Of a stretch of DNA of 38,515 bases, positions 16,081 through 25,249 are shown piece by piece (within the stretch, counting starts at the first letter, position 1; each line of letters opens with the position of its first letter). A program made the translations under genes and the position numbers. Origin of the DNA: Nitrosomonadales bacterium (GTDB taxonomy: Bacteria; Pseudomonadota; Gammaproteobacteria; Burkholderiales; Gallionellaceae); the NCBI GenBank assembly GCA_023259055.1, contig JAHFQZ010000009.1, positions 1 to 38,515 on the forward strand. The letters are read 5' to 3'. A model generated the notes under the pieces. That model saw only the letters and a program-made list of their open reading frames with translations, had not been told where the DNA came from and ran no database searches.

Positions 16081-17316
16081 CTATATCGGCGCAGCGCCCG
16101 GCGTACTGGCACGCTGATCATGCATCACGATGCGCGCGACGAACATGATCGCCAGCACATTCGCTGTCATCGCCACATAACCCGCTTTTTCATACCCGAC
16201 GATTTGCCCCGCGCTGTTCTGCGTGATGATGAAGCCTGTCAGCGTGGTAGCCAAGCCCATGGCGAACGATTGCATCGTGGCGTTCAACGACATGAAGGTG
16301 CCGCGCAGTCTCGGCTGGGCAGCCGAGGTGACGATGGCCATCGCCGGAATCATGCGTCCCGACACCAATATGAAAAAAGTCGTGGTGAAAATCAGCCACA
16401 GCCATAACGGCGCAATCTTGATCTGGGTTACTACAAACAGCGGCAGCAACGCGGCGGAGGCGACCAATCGGTAGACCCTGACCTTGCCGCGCAGATCAGC
16501 CCAATGACCGATCCGCCGCGCGGTAATCAAAGTTGCAGCGCCACCTGCCAGGTAAATGAAGGGAATGTCGTGCAGCGGAATTGCCACGTTGCCCACTGCG
16601 TAAAGGGTGAGGTAGGGAATCACCGTGAAGCCGGAAAAGATCAGCAGTGCGGAAAGCAGCAAGGCACGAAGATGGTTGGCGTCGCGCAACACGGCGAACA
16701 TCGCCACAAAAGGGTGGGCGCGTTTATCGCCGCTGATATGCTGGCGCAATTCCGGCAGGATGCGCAGGCCGATGATGACGAACAGCACGACCATCCCTGC
16801 AATCAGCATGAAAGGCGCGCGCCAGCCAAAGTGATTGGCCAGCCACAACGACAGCGGTACGCCGGCAACGGTGGAAAGCGAAAACGCGGTTGATACCACG
16901 CCGCTGGCCCGCGCGCGGCGCTCGAATGGAATCACATCGCCGACGATGGTCTGCACCATCGCGCCCATGATGCCGCCGAACACTCCCGCCATGCCGCGCG
17001 CAACCAGCAGCGTGGCATAACCCGGAGCCAGGCCGCATGCCAGCGTCGCCAGGCCGAATAAAGCAAAGACGGTCAGCAGCAGCCGTTTTCGCTCAAAGCG
17101 ATCGACGAATGTCGCAGCCAGCAATCCAGACAAGGCGGCGCTGAAACTGTAAGACGCGACCAGCAGCCCGAACTCATGCGTGCCCATGCCGAACGAACTC
17201 ATCAAGATCGGCCCGAGCGGCATCATGATCATGAAGTCGAGGATGTGGCTGAACTGGATGCCCGCGAGAGTCAGCAGCAGGTAGTTTTCGCGTTTTGCGG
17301 TGAGCGGGGATTGCAT
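16081..17316 (-). CDS. MFS transporter, AraJ/drug:H+ antiporter-like
   Basis: A 411-residue major facilitator with twelve predicted helices. Near the N-terminus it reads FSHILDFMIMMPLGP, typical of the DHA1/AraJ branch. The loop 2-3 motif A is degenerate (ATFVDRFERKRLLL). TM5 carries an antiporter-like segment (VVSTAFSLSTVAGVPLSLWLANHFGWRAPF). The substrate cannot be inferred. It is a single gene, convergent with tRNA-Gly and divergent from the P-type ATPase. The 280-nt gap to the ATPase holds structured inverted repeats. Confidence 0.88.
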   Translation of the reverse strand: MQSPLTAKRENYLLLTLAGIQFSHILDFMIMMPLGPILMSSFGMGTHEFGLLVASYSFSAALSGLLAATFVDRFERKRLLLTVFALFGLATLACGLAPGYATLLVARGMAGVFGGIMGAMVQTIVGDVIPFERRARASGVVSTAFSLSTVAGVPLSLWLANHFGWRAPFMLIAGMVVLFVIIGLRILPELRQHISGDKRAHPFVAMFAVLRDANHLRALLLSALLIFSGFTVIPYLTLYAVGNVAIPLHDIPFIYLAGGAATLITARRIGHWADLRGKVRVYRLVASAALLPLFVVTQIKIAPLWLWLIFTTTFFILVSGRMIPAMAIVTSAAQPRLRGTFMSLNATMQSFAMGLATTLTGFIITQNSAGQIVGYEKAGYVAMTANVLAIMFVARIVMHDQRASTPGAAPI

Positions 17317-17451
17317 GATTTAAAAGGTTGATCGAGCAGGGCATGATTGTATCTGCTTAATGCCCTCCGGTTAGACGTAGAATATGGCTGACGAACATTT
17401 TCGCCTATGTGAACTCAGATTGTTTATCAGGTTTGATACACTGTTGCAGGA

Positions 17452-17538
17452 GCGCAGCTTGCTGCGCGATGACCAAACTATCGCCCGATAGCTCTGCATA
17501 GCCATTCCACTTGGTTGTCAAAAAACGACAACCAAGTG
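17452..17538 (+). promoter_or_regulatory. Leader with three consecutive inverted repeats before the P-type ATPase
   Basis: Three perfect inverted repeats follow one another: GCGCAGC-TT-GCTGCGC (17452-17467), CTATCG-CC-CGATAG (17478-17491), and CACTTGGTTGTC (17508-17519) with GACAACCAAGTG (17527-17538) around a 7-nt A-rich loop. The last is a strong 12-bp RNA hairpin ending 57 nt before the ATPase start. The first two have 2-nt centres and fit DNA operators better than RNA stems. There is no T-run, so it is not a terminator. It does not resemble the yybP-ykoY motif that precedes some P-type ATPases. Function is unknown. Confidence 0.5.
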
Positions 17539-17595
17539 TCGGGTTAATCAGGCTACTACAAGTTGCGCCAACATTGACCGGGAGCAAGCAAACTC

Positions 17596-20172
17596 ATGGA
17601 TCAAACCAGCGGCAAACGTATAGCGGCGAACGGAGCAACGGGAGGCTCGCTGCCCAACGGCCTGAGCTCGGCAGAGGCACAACAACGGCTCGCAGAATCT
17701 GGTTATAACGAGCTGGTACCGCCGCGTTCGCGCCGCCTGATCCATATTGTGATCGACGTGCTGCGCGAGCCGATGTTCCTGCTGCTGATCGGCGCGGGCG
17801 TCATCTATTTGCTGCTGGGCAGCGTCGAAGATGCGCTGATGCTGCTGTTCTTTGTGCTGCTCACTATCCTGCTTACCGTAACGCAGCATCGCAAGAGCGA
17901 GCGCGTACTCGAGGCATTGCGCGACCTGTCCAGCCCGCGAGCGCATGTGCTGCGCGATGGCAGGGAACAGCGCATTCCGGGGCGCGAAGTGGTGCCGGGA
18001 GACGTGTTGCTGCTGACCGAAGGCGATCGCGTTCCGGCGGATGCTCTGCTGCTTTCCTGCAACGACCTGCTGGCCGATGAATCCCTGCTTACCGGAGAAT
18101 CCGCGCCTGTGCGCAAGCGCGCGGGCGGCAGCGACGAGCCGTTGCGTGAACCGGGCGGCGATGACCAGCCGTATGTTTATGCCAGCACGATATTGGTACA
18201 GGGCAGCGGTATCGCGCTGGCCACGGCAACCGGCGCTGCCAGCGCCGTCGGCAAGATAGGCAAGTCGCTGGCAACCGCCATTCCCGGAGATTCCCCGCTG
18301 AAGCTGCAAACCGCCCGCCTTGTGCGCCGTCTGGCGGCGTTGGCGGCAACGCTGTGTCTGTTGCTGGTGCTGATCTACGGCATGACTCATGGACGCTGGC
18401 TGGACGCATTTCTGGCGGGTATCAGCCTGGCAATGGCCTCGCTGCCGGAGGAATTCCCGGTGATCCTGTCGGTGTTCATGGCGCTGGGAGCGTGGCGCAT
18501 TTCTAAACACAGTGTGCTGACGCGGCGACAGGATGCAATCGAAACGCTGGGCGCGACCACGGTATTGTGCACCGACAAGACCGGAACCTTGACCGAAAAC
18601 CGTATGCGGGTGCGCATGCTATATAGCGGCGGCGACATGCTGGATGTTGCCGATGCGGACGAATTGCCTGAATCGTGGCACGAACTGGTAGAGATCGGCG
18701 TGCTTGCCAGCGAGCGCACTCCGTTTGACCCGATGGAATACGCACTGCACGAACTCGGAAAGCGCACCTTAAGCGGCACCGAACATCTGCATACAACCTG
18801 GGAATTGGTGCATGAATACAGCCTTTCGCCGGAACTGCTGGCGATGTCGCATGTCTGGCGCGGACAGGGCGAGGCACGCCACACGGTAGCCACGAAAGGC
18901 GCGCCGGAAGCGGTTATCGACCTGTGCCATTTGCCTGCAGCGGAAGCGGAAAAAATTGTGCGCGCTGCCGGCGAGATGGCGGATCACGGGCTGCGGGTGC
19001 TTGGCGTGGCGCGCGCCGAGCTGAAGCAGGGCCAGTGGCCGGATCATCAGCATGACATCGATTTTACCTTTGTCGGACTGGTGGGGTTGCAAGACCCGCT
19101 GCGCAGCGAAGTGCCGCAAGCAGTCGCGATGTGCCGCCAAGCCGGCATACGCGTGGTGATGATCAGCGGTGATTATGCGCGCACCGCCCAGGCCATCGCG
19201 CGCGAGCTGGGCTTGCCCGAAGCCGTGCTGACCGGAACAGAGCTGGATGCATTATCCGATAATGAATTGCGCCTTCGCGTGCGCGACATACAGGTGTTCG
19301 CCCGCATCACTCCGCAGCAGAAATTGCGGCTGGTCGAAGCTTTCAAGGCCAATGGCGAAGTCGTGGCGATGACCGGCGACGGCGTCAACGATGCCCCCGC
19401 GCTCAAGGCTGCGCATATCGGTGTGGCGATGGGCGCGCGCGGCACCGACGTGGCGCGCGAAGCCGCCGGGCTGGTGCTGCTCAAGGATGATTTTTCCTCG
19501 CTGGTCGCCACGGTCAGGCTGGGGCGGCGCATCTACGACAATTTGCGCAAGGCCATGAGCTATACGCTCGCCGTTCATATTCCCATCGTCGGCATGGCGC
19601 TGCTGCCGGTGTTGCTGGGCGAACCGCTGATGCTGATGCCGGCTCATATCCTGTTTTTGCAAATGATCATCGATCCGGCCTGTTCGATATTCTTCGAAGC
19701 GGAACCCGAAGAACCGGATGTCATGCTGCGCCCGCCCAGAAATCCGGCGGAGCAATTATTCGGCGGGCGCGTGATGCTGTTCAGCATCCTTCAGGGATTG
19801 TCCGCATTTGCGGTTGCGGCGATGATATATATTTGGGCGACAGCGGCCGGCTTGGGCGAAAACCAGTCGCGGGCGCTGGTATTTTCCGCAATGGTGGCCG
19901 GGAATGTTGCGCTGGTGATGGTTAACCGAGCGCAGGGACGGCTATGGCAAAGCAAGGCCGGGCAGAATCCTGTCTTCCAGTGGGTCGTGCTGGGCGCAAT
20001 CGCGGGGCTGCTGTTGGTATTCAGTGTGCCGCTGTTGCGCGAAGTGTTCCATTTCGACGGAGGCGTCCTGCATTTGATGGAAACCGCGCTGCTGGCGGCG
20101 GGCGCGGTATTGCTGCTGAATATGCTTATCAGGCGATTTCTCTGGAAAAACCCGTTAACAGCACCGGGATAA
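17596..20172 (+). CDS. P-type cation-transporting ATPase, unassigned P2-like group
   Basis: An 858-residue ion pump with an N-terminal cation-ATPase domain (LSSAEAQQRLAESGYNEL), the actuator motif TGES (166-169), M4 motif PEEFP (284-288), phosphorylation site D327 in CTDKTGT, and hinge motif TGDGVNDAP (593-601). There is no heavy-metal-binding domain and no CPC motif, so it is not a P1B pump. M4 reads PEEFP instead of the PEGLP usual in Ca2+ pumps. M6 reads QMIIDPACSIFFEAEPEE, so the transported ion cannot be assigned by analogy. Calcium, magnesium or protons remain possible. Start ATG 17596 has CGGGAG upstream. dnaE follows after 106 nt. Confidence 0.93.
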   Translation: MDQTSGKRIAANGATGGSLPNGLSSAEAQQRLAESGYNELVPPRSRRLIHIVIDVLREPMFLLLIGAGVIYLLLGSVEDALMLLFFVLLTILLTVTQHRKSERVLEALRDLSSPRAHVLRDGREQRIPGREVVPGDVLLLTEGDRVPADALLLSCNDLLADESLLTGESAPVRKRAGGSDEPLREPGGDDQPYVYASTILVQGSGIALATATGAASAVGKIGKSLATAIPGDSPLKLQTARLVRRLAALAATLCLLLVLIYGMTHGRWLDAFLAGISLAMASLPEEFPVILSVFMALGAWRISKHSVLTRRQDAIETLGATTVLCTDKTGTLTENRMRVRMLYSGGDMLDVADADELPESWHELVEIGVLASERTPFDPMEYALHELGKRTLSGTEHLHTTWELVHEYSLSPELLAMSHVWRGQGEARHTVATKGAPEAVIDLCHLPAAEAEKIVRAAGEMADHGLRVLGVARAELKQGQWPDHQHDIDFTFVGLVGLQDPLRSEVPQAVAMCRQAGIRVVMISGDYARTAQAIARELGLPEAVLTGTELDALSDNELRLRVRDIQVFARITPQQKLRLVEAFKANGEVVAMTGDGVNDAPALKAAHIGVAMGARGTDVAREAAGLVLLKDDFSSLVATVRLGRRIYDNLRKAMSYTLAVHIPIVGMALLPVLLGEPLMLMPAHILFLQMIIDPACSIFFEAEPEEPDVMLRPPRNPAEQLFGGRVMLFSILQGLSAFAVAAMIYIWATAAGLGENQSRALVFSAMVAGNVALVMVNRAQGRLWQSKAGQNPVFQWVVLGAIAGLLLVFSVPLLREVFHFDGGVLHLMETALLAAGAVLLLNMLIRRFLWKNPLTAPG

Positions 20173-20200
20173 GCTGCAAGGCAGGCGCCGCACATTCTTA

Positions 20201-20229
20201 TTGTGTTGAGTTGCTCCAAAACAGATATT
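20201..20229 (+). promoter_or_regulatory. Possible sigma-70 promoter of dnaE
   Basis: TTGTGT (20201-20206), 17 nt, then GATATT (20224-20229), about 50 nt upstream of the dnaE start, in the 106-nt gap after the ATPase. The match is moderate and by eye only. Confidence 0.3.
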
Positions 20230-20278
20230 AAGCGCAGCGCGATGGTAAAATTGCATCAAGCTTTTTCACCGTCCCATC

Positions 20279-23200
20279 ATGCCGCAACCTTCCTTCATCC
20301 ATCTCCGGCTGCACAGCGAATATTCCATCTCGGATGGCATGGTGCGCGTGGACGAAGCGGTTGCCGCCGCCCAGGGGGATACGATGCCTGCCTTGGCATT
20401 GACCGACCTGAACAATTTTTTCGGGCTGATCAAATTCTACAAAGCGGCGCGCGGCGCGGGCATCAAGCCGATTGCTGGTTGCGATGTGTTTATCAGCAAC
20501 GATGCGGATCGCGAACGCCCCTATCGTTTGCTGCTGTTGTGCCAGTCGCGCGTGGGGTATTTGCTGTTGTGCCGATTGCTATCGCGCGCCTATCTGGAGA
20601 ACCAGCATCGCGGGCGGGCCGAGTTGCGGCGCGAATGGTTGCATCAGGATACCAATGGCCTGATCGCCTTGTCTGGCGCGCATCTTGGCGATGTCGGTGG
20701 CGCGCTGTTGTCCGGCAATGCCGCGCAGGCTAAACAATTTGCGCAGGAATGGGCGGCGTTGTTCAACAATCGCTATTACGTTGAAGTTCAGCGCGCCGGA
20801 TTTGCCGACGAAGAACATTATCTCCATGCCGCCACACAACTTGCCGCCGAGTTAGGGTTGCCGGTAGTTGCCACGCACCCGGTGCAGTTTCTCGCCGCAG
20901 CCGACTTCAAGGCGCACGAGGCGCGCGTGTGCATTTCCGAAGGCTATGTGCTCAACGACAAGCGCCGCGTGAAGGCTTTTACCGCGCAGCAATATTTCAA
21001 GACGCAGGCAGAGATGGCAGAGCTGTTTGCCGATCTTCCCGAGGCGCTGCAAAACAGCGTGGAGATCGCGCGGCGCTGCAACCTTTCCCTGGTGCTGGGC
21101 AAGCCCAGCTTGCCGGATTTCCCGACGCCGAACGGTCAGGGGCTGGACGAATATTTGCGCGAGCAATCCGAGCTCGGTTTGCAGCAGCGCATGAAGTTGC
21201 TGTATCCCGATGAGGCCGAGCGCGCCGCCAAGCTGCCGGAGTACCAGGCGCGACTGGTTTTCGAGAACGACACGATCATCAAGATGGGCTTCCCCGGCTA
21301 CTTTCTGATCGTGGCCGACTTTATTCTCTGGGCGAAAAATAACGGCGTGCCGGTCGGCCCGGGCCGCGGTTCCGGCGCGGGCTCGCTGGTGGCGTATAGC
21401 CTCGGCATCACCGATCTCGACCCGCTGCGCTACGAGTTGCTGTTCGAACGGTTCCTGAACCCGGAGCGTGTTTCCATGCCCGACTTCGACGTGGACTTCT
21501 GCCAGGATGGGCGTGAGCGCGTCATCGAATACGTGAAGCATAAATACGGCGCGGCCAGCGTGTCGCAGATCGCGACCTTCGGCACGATGGCTTCTAAGGC
21601 GGTGATCCGCGACGTCGGGCGCGTGATGGATTTTCCGTATGGCCTGTGTGACACCCTGTCCAAGGCGATTCCGCTCGAGGGAGTGAAGCCGGTGTCGCTG
21701 AAAAAAGCGCGCGAGATGGAGCCGGAGATCAACGCCATCGCCGAGCGCGAAGAGGGCGTGCCGGAACTGCTGGAGCTGGCCGGGCGGCTCGAAGACCTGA
21801 CGCGCAACGTCGGCATGCACGCCGGCGGCGTGTTGATCGCGCCGGGCCAGCTCACTGATTTCTGTCCGCTGTATTGCGCCGACAGCGGCACCAGCGTGGT
21901 CAGCCAGTTCGACAAGGACGATGTCGAAGCCATCGGGCTGGTGAAGTTCGACTTTCTGGGCTTGCGCACGCTGACGATCCTGGACTGGGCGATGAAGCAT
22001 GTGGCGCGGCTGAATGGAGGGACTGCGCCATTCACACTTGAGACCATGCCGCTGGACGATATCGGAACTTACGATCTGCTGAAGGCCTGCAATACCACTG
22101 CCGTGTTCCAGCTCGAATCGCGCGGCATGAAGGATTTGATCAAACGTCTTCAACCCAGCACATTTGAAGATATCGTCGCGCTGGTCGCGCTGTTCCGACC
22201 GGGGCCGCTTGAATCGGGCATGGTGGAAGACTTCATCAACCGCAAGCATGGCCGCGCCAAGGCGGAATATTTCCATCCAGAACTGGAAGTGTCGCTCAAG
22301 CCGACTTACGGCGTGATCGTGTATCAGGAACAGGTGATGACGATTTCGCAGATCATCGGTGGTTACACGCTGGGCGGCGCGGACATGCTGCGCCGCGCGA
22401 TGGGCAAGAAAAATCCGGAGGAAATGGCAAAGCATCGCGATGTCTTCGTCAATGGCGCGGTGGCGCGCAACATCGACAAGAGCCTCGCCACGCACCTGTT
22501 CGACTTGATGGAAAAGTTTGCCGGTTACGGCTTCAACAAGTCGCACTCGGCGGCTTACGCGCTGATCGCATACCAGACCGCTTATCTCAAGGCGCATCAC
22601 CCGGCTGCATTCATGGCGGCGACGCTGTCGGGCGACCTGGATAACACCGAAAAGGTGCACACCTTTTATGCCGATACGCTGCAACAGGATATCCGCGTGC
22701 TGCTGCCGGACGTGAACAGCTCCGGCTATGTTTTTTCCCCGGTGGACGAAAAAACCATCGCCTACGGTTTGGGCGCGATCAAGGGAACCGGCGAGGCGGC
22801 CATCGGCAGTATCGTCAAGGCGCGCGAGCAGGGGCCGTTCAAGGACCTGTTCGATTTCTGCAGGCGCGTGGACAAACGCACCGTCAACCGGCGCACTGTC
22901 GAAGCGCTGATCCGCGCCGGCGCGTTCGACTGCATCAACGATCACCGCGCCAGCCTGATGGCCAGCGTGGATGCGGCCTTGGCGAGCGCCGACCAGCATG
23001 CGCGCGCTGCCAACCAGAACAGTTTGTTTGGCACTGATGAAGCTGATGCGGTGCTGATCGTCAAGACAGCTGACGTGCCGCGCTGGCGTTTGCGCGAGCA
23101 GTTGTCCAACGAGAAAGCAAGCCTGGGGATTTATCTTGGTGGGCATCCGTTCCAGGAATTTGCCACCGAATTAACCAGCTTCATCAAGGTTAAATTGGCC

Positions 23201-23755
23201 GACCTGACGCCGCAATTTGTCGGCCAAACGAATGGCACTAGCCAAACCTCGCGGCGCAGTGTTCCTGTCGTATTGGCAGGCATCGTGTCCGGGGTGCGCA
23301 TCCAGCAGACGCGGCGCGGGCGCATGGCGATCATCACGCTGGATGACGGCGGCGCACAGGTGGAAACGACTGTGTTCAATGAAGAATACGAGCGCAGCCG
23401 CCCGTGGATAAGGGAAGACGAATTGTTGGTAGTGCGCGGCAAAGCCAGTCTGGACGAGTATTCCGGCAATATCCGCGTGAGCGCCGAAGAGCTATTCGAC
23501 TTCGCCTCGGCGCGCTCACACTATGCGAAACAACTGGAATTACGCTGCAACGGCAGCGCCAGCGTTGCGCAACTAAAGAAGATAATTACACCATGGCGCG
23601 ATGGCAAGTGCCCGGTGCTGATCCACTATACCAACGACCAGGCAAGTTGCCAGCTACGCCTTGGGGAAGCATGGCAGGTGACCCTGCATGACGATATGCT
23701 GCGCGACTTGCGAGAGTTACTGAAGCCGGAAAACGTTAAAGTGGTTTACGGGTAG
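20279..23755 (+). CDS. dnaE: DNA polymerase III alpha subunit
   Basis: An 1158-residue replicative polymerase, full length. The N-terminal PHP domain starts at HLRLHSEYSISDG. The catalytic aspartates are D402 and D404 in PDFDVDF and D558 in KFDFLGLRTL, closely matching E. coli D401/D403/D555. GPGRGSGAGSLVAYSLGITDLDP is the glycine-rich palm/finger region. A helix-hairpin-helix region and an OB-fold (about 1000-1080, VLAGIVSGVRIQQTRRGRM) form the C-terminal third. The protein is DnaE1 rather than DnaE2 by length. Nothing is odd about it. It marks the left border of the accessory island. Confidence 0.98.
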   Translation: MPQPSFIHLRLHSEYSISDGMVRVDEAVAAAQGDTMPALALTDLNNFFGLIKFYKAARGAGIKPIAGCDVFISNDADRERPYRLLLLCQSRVGYLLLCRLLSRAYLENQHRGRAELRREWLHQDTNGLIALSGAHLGDVGGALLSGNAAQAKQFAQEWAALFNNRYYVEVQRAGFADEEHYLHAATQLAAELGLPVVATHPVQFLAAADFKAHEARVCISEGYVLNDKRRVKAFTAQQYFKTQAEMAELFADLPEALQNSVEIARRCNLSLVLGKPSLPDFPTPNGQGLDEYLREQSELGLQQRMKLLYPDEAERAAKLPEYQARLVFENDTIIKMGFPGYFLIVADFILWAKNNGVPVGPGRGSGAGSLVAYSLGITDLDPLRYELLFERFLNPERVSMPDFDVDFCQDGRERVIEYVKHKYGAASVSQIATFGTMASKAVIRDVGRVMDFPYGLCDTLSKAIPLEGVKPVSLKKAREMEPEINAIAEREEGVPELLELAGRLEDLTRNVGMHAGGVLIAPGQLTDFCPLYCADSGTSVVSQFDKDDVEAIGLVKFDFLGLRTLTILDWAMKHVARLNGGTAPFTLETMPLDDIGTYDLLKACNTTAVFQLESRGMKDLIKRLQPSTFEDIVALVALFRPGPLESGMVEDFINRKHGRAKAEYFHPELEVSLKPTYGVIVYQEQVMTISQIIGGYTLGGADMLRRAMGKKNPEEMAKHRDVFVNGAVARNIDKSLATHLFDLMEKFAGYGFNKSHSAAYALIAYQTAYLKAHHPAAFMAATLSGDLDNTEKVHTFYADTLQQDIRVLLPDVNSSGYVFSPVDEKTIAYGLGAIKGTGEAAIGSIVKAREQGPFKDLFDFCRRVDKRTVNRRTVEALIRAGAFDCINDHRASLMASVDAALASADQHARAANQNSLFGTDEADAVLIVKTADVPRWRLREQLSNEKASLGIYLGGHPFQEFATELTSFIKVKLADLTPQFVGQTNGTSQTSRRSVPVVLAGIVSGVRIQQTRRGRMAIITLDDGGAQVETTVFNEEYERSRPWIREDELLVVRGKASLDEYSGNIRVSAEELFDFASARSHYAKQLELRCNGSASVAQLKKIITPWRDGKCPVLIHYTNDQASCQLRLGEAWQVTLHDDMLRDLRELLKPENVKVVYG

Positions 23756-23859
23756 GCAATGAGTGGTTGGATGCCCTGCTACGACATATAGCAGATGCTG
23801 AAGAATTGTTGGTTACAATTCTGACCAGAAATTCGTGTTTCCCGAGCGGAACTTGGTGA

Positions 23860-23960
23860 TGTGCGGCTAACGACACATACCGGTCATCCGACTTTCCGGA
23901 AAGCAGACCTTCAACGTGAAGTTGAAGGTTACCGTCCCGTTTGAGCGTAAGGTTAGCGCG
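23860..23960 (-). other. attC-like structure downstream of the RibD_C gene (tentative)
   Basis: Read on the minus strand, CGCTAAC is followed by 5 nt and GCTCAAACGGGAC, then about 60 nt further by GTTAGCC. The outer GCTAAC/GTTAGC pair (23866-23871 and 23952-23957) and a TAAC-N5-GYTCAARC left side are how integron attC sites are built. A central hairpin ACCTTCAAC-GTGAA-GTTGAAGGT (23907-23929) lies between, plus the palindrome CTTTCCGGAAAG (23892-23903). Against it, the outer heptamers break the RYYYAAC rule and the L' box is not clear. It could also be a plain intergenic structure. Confidence 0.3.
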
Positions 23961-23980
23961 CACAGTTGTAGACCACATAT

Positions 23981-24658
23981 TCACGTCACATCTGTAGCCA
24001 TCCTGGCGCGCCGGGTCAATTCTTTCTCGCTTGGCTCGCCCTGGATAAATGAGCCAAGCGGAATATCTCCGGCTGGAACATAAGTGCTCATCACAACGCC
24101 GGCTGTTGAAACTTTCGAGGCCACGAGCCGCAGTGCACATGGCCTTGCACCATTTTCGAACAATCGCTTTCCGCGGCCAAGAACTACCGGGTACGTCCAT
24201 ACGTTGTATTCGTCAATGAGCGATGCGGCGTGCAGCGTCTGAATCAGATTGCCGCTGCCAATGATTTGAAGGTTGAGTCCGGGCTGAGCCTTGAGCACGG
24301 TGATGGCTGAAACGATATCAGCGCCAAGTAGCGACGAATTGTTCCATTGCAATGACTTCAAAGTGCGGGACGCCACATGCTTTTTTGCCGCATTGAGCGT
24401 CCTCGCAATCGGATCATCCTCTGGTTGGTAAGGCCAATATGCCTCGAATATTTCGTAGGTTTTGCGACCGAGTACAAGCTCTCGATCTTTACCATCGAAA
24501 CCTGCCGCAGATAGATCAGATAGGCCCATCCCTACGTCCCCGAAAGCGAACTGCCAACCACCTAACGTAAAATTTCCGGTTGGATCTTCGTCCGGCCCTC
24601 CTGGTGCCTGCATGACACCGTCCAGTGACATAAATGTGGACGCAATGAGTTTTCTCAT
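23981..24658 (-). CDS. RibD C-terminal/dihydrofolate reductase-like family protein
   Basis: A 225-residue protein of the RibD_C (YyaP/YwjB-like) branch of the DHFR fold. The start MRKLIASTFMSLDGVMQAPGG and the motifs LVLGRKTYEIFEAYWP, LQIIGSGNLIQTL and NVWTYPVVLGRGKRLF are typical and form the NADPH-binding fold. These proteins are found on many plasmids and cassettes. The true substrate is generally unknown, and nothing points to folate or riboflavin metabolism, since a separate folA lies at 35303-35794. It sits in an island with a surface lipoprotein gene, between dnaE and metG. It shares a 32-bp upstream repeat with that gene. Confidence 0.86.
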   Translation of the reverse strand: MRKLIASTFMSLDGVMQAPGGPDEDPTGNFTLGGWQFAFGDVGMGLSDLSAAGFDGKDRELVLGRKTYEIFEAYWPYQPEDDPIARTLNAAKKHVASRTLKSLQWNNSSLLGADIVSAITVLKAQPGLNLQIIGSGNLIQTLHAASLIDEYNVWTYPVVLGRGKRLFENGARPCALRLVASKVSTAGVVMSTYVPAGDIPLGSFIQGEPSEKELTRRARMATDVT

Positions 24659-24700
24659 ATAACTCTCCTACGATTGCATGACATTGTGTGCTTCGGGAAA

Positions 24701-24732
24701 CATTCTCAAAGGACTGCAATTGGCACCGAGCG
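24701..24732 (-). repeat. 32-bp upstream repeat, copy B
   Basis: On the plus strand it starts CATTCTCAAAGGACTGCAAT and ends GGCACCGAGCG. It matches 25257-25288 at about 25 of 33 aligned columns, including CATTC, AAAGG, AATTGGC and GAGCG. It begins 43 nt upstream of the RibD_C gene start. The rest of the 24659-24790 gap holds nothing I can name. Confidence 0.55.
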
Positions 24733-24790
24733 AACCATGGCCCCTTGAATTGACCTTCTCTAAAGCTGCCCGCAAGTAAATCACAAGAGA

Positions 24791-25207
24791 CTATCGCTTT
24801 ACACAGGCGGTTTTCCACAGAATTTCATTTGTAGAGCCGGGAGTGATGGTCTCCAATTTGTCAGGATCAGGGTTGGCATAAATTGTTTTGCCTTTACCCA
24901 TGTTTTCAGAATACCCATCCTCATAAATTGTTCTCGATGCCATATTCTCGCAGTCGTATTCATCAAGCCTCTCAATCGACTTTTTCTCTGCATTGGGTAT
25001 GTTGTAGTCAAACAAAACCCACATTTCAACCAGGTTGCCCTTCTTGCTAATATTAGAAAGATTGGCATAGACGGTAGATTCATTAGTGGTGCTGCTGGCA
25101 ACTTTAACCCAAACCCACTTTGTCTTCGCACTGCCTGAAATGAATTCAGGCTTTCCGCACGCGGGTAGTATGAATAAGCAAAAACTGACTATAAGTAAAT
25201 GTTTCAT
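24791..25207 (-). CDS. Surface-adhesin E-like lipoprotein
   Basis: A 138-residue predicted lipoprotein. The signal peptide MKHLLIVSFCLFILPAC ends in lipobox LPAC, with lipidated C17. The mature part has the pattern of the surface-adhesin E family: WVKVASS, TVYANLSNISKKGN, a MWVLFDY strand, then YDCENMASRTIYEDGYSENMGKG and a final PGSTNEILWKTAC. Two further cysteines, in YDC and TAC, may form a disulfide, as often in this family. ATG 25207 is chosen because it gives the lipobox signal; the longer frame upstream is not protein-like. Haemophilus protein E binds host matrix proteins, but in an environmental bacterium the role is unknown. Confidence 0.68.
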   Translation of the reverse strand: MKHLLIVSFCLFILPACGKPEFISGSAKTKWVWVKVASSTTNESTVYANLSNISKKGNLVEMWVLFDYNIPNAEKKSIERLDEYDCENMASRTIYEDGYSENMGKGKTIYANPDPDKLETITPGSTNEILWKTACVKR

Positions 25208-25249
25208 ATTTTTGTTACATGGAATTAAGGATGGCGTGCGAAAGTTACC

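Noticed and set aside
17596..17600. yybP-ykoY or other known metal riboswitch before the P-type ATPase
   Set aside because: The conserved loops of that riboswitch could not be found in 17340-17595. Only the unexplained inverted repeats are reported.
20852..23146. 764-residue open frame antisense to dnaE
   Set aside because: A shadow frame of a GC-rich coding sequence. It is rich in H, R and Q, has no domain and no ribosome site.
23736..24200. Minus-strand open frame overlapping the dnaE end and the RibD_C gene (possible 80-residue protein from 23978)
   Set aside because: It has no recognisable domain, overlaps two well-supported genes and runs through the hairpin and attC-like structure. 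Composition is that of a chance frame.
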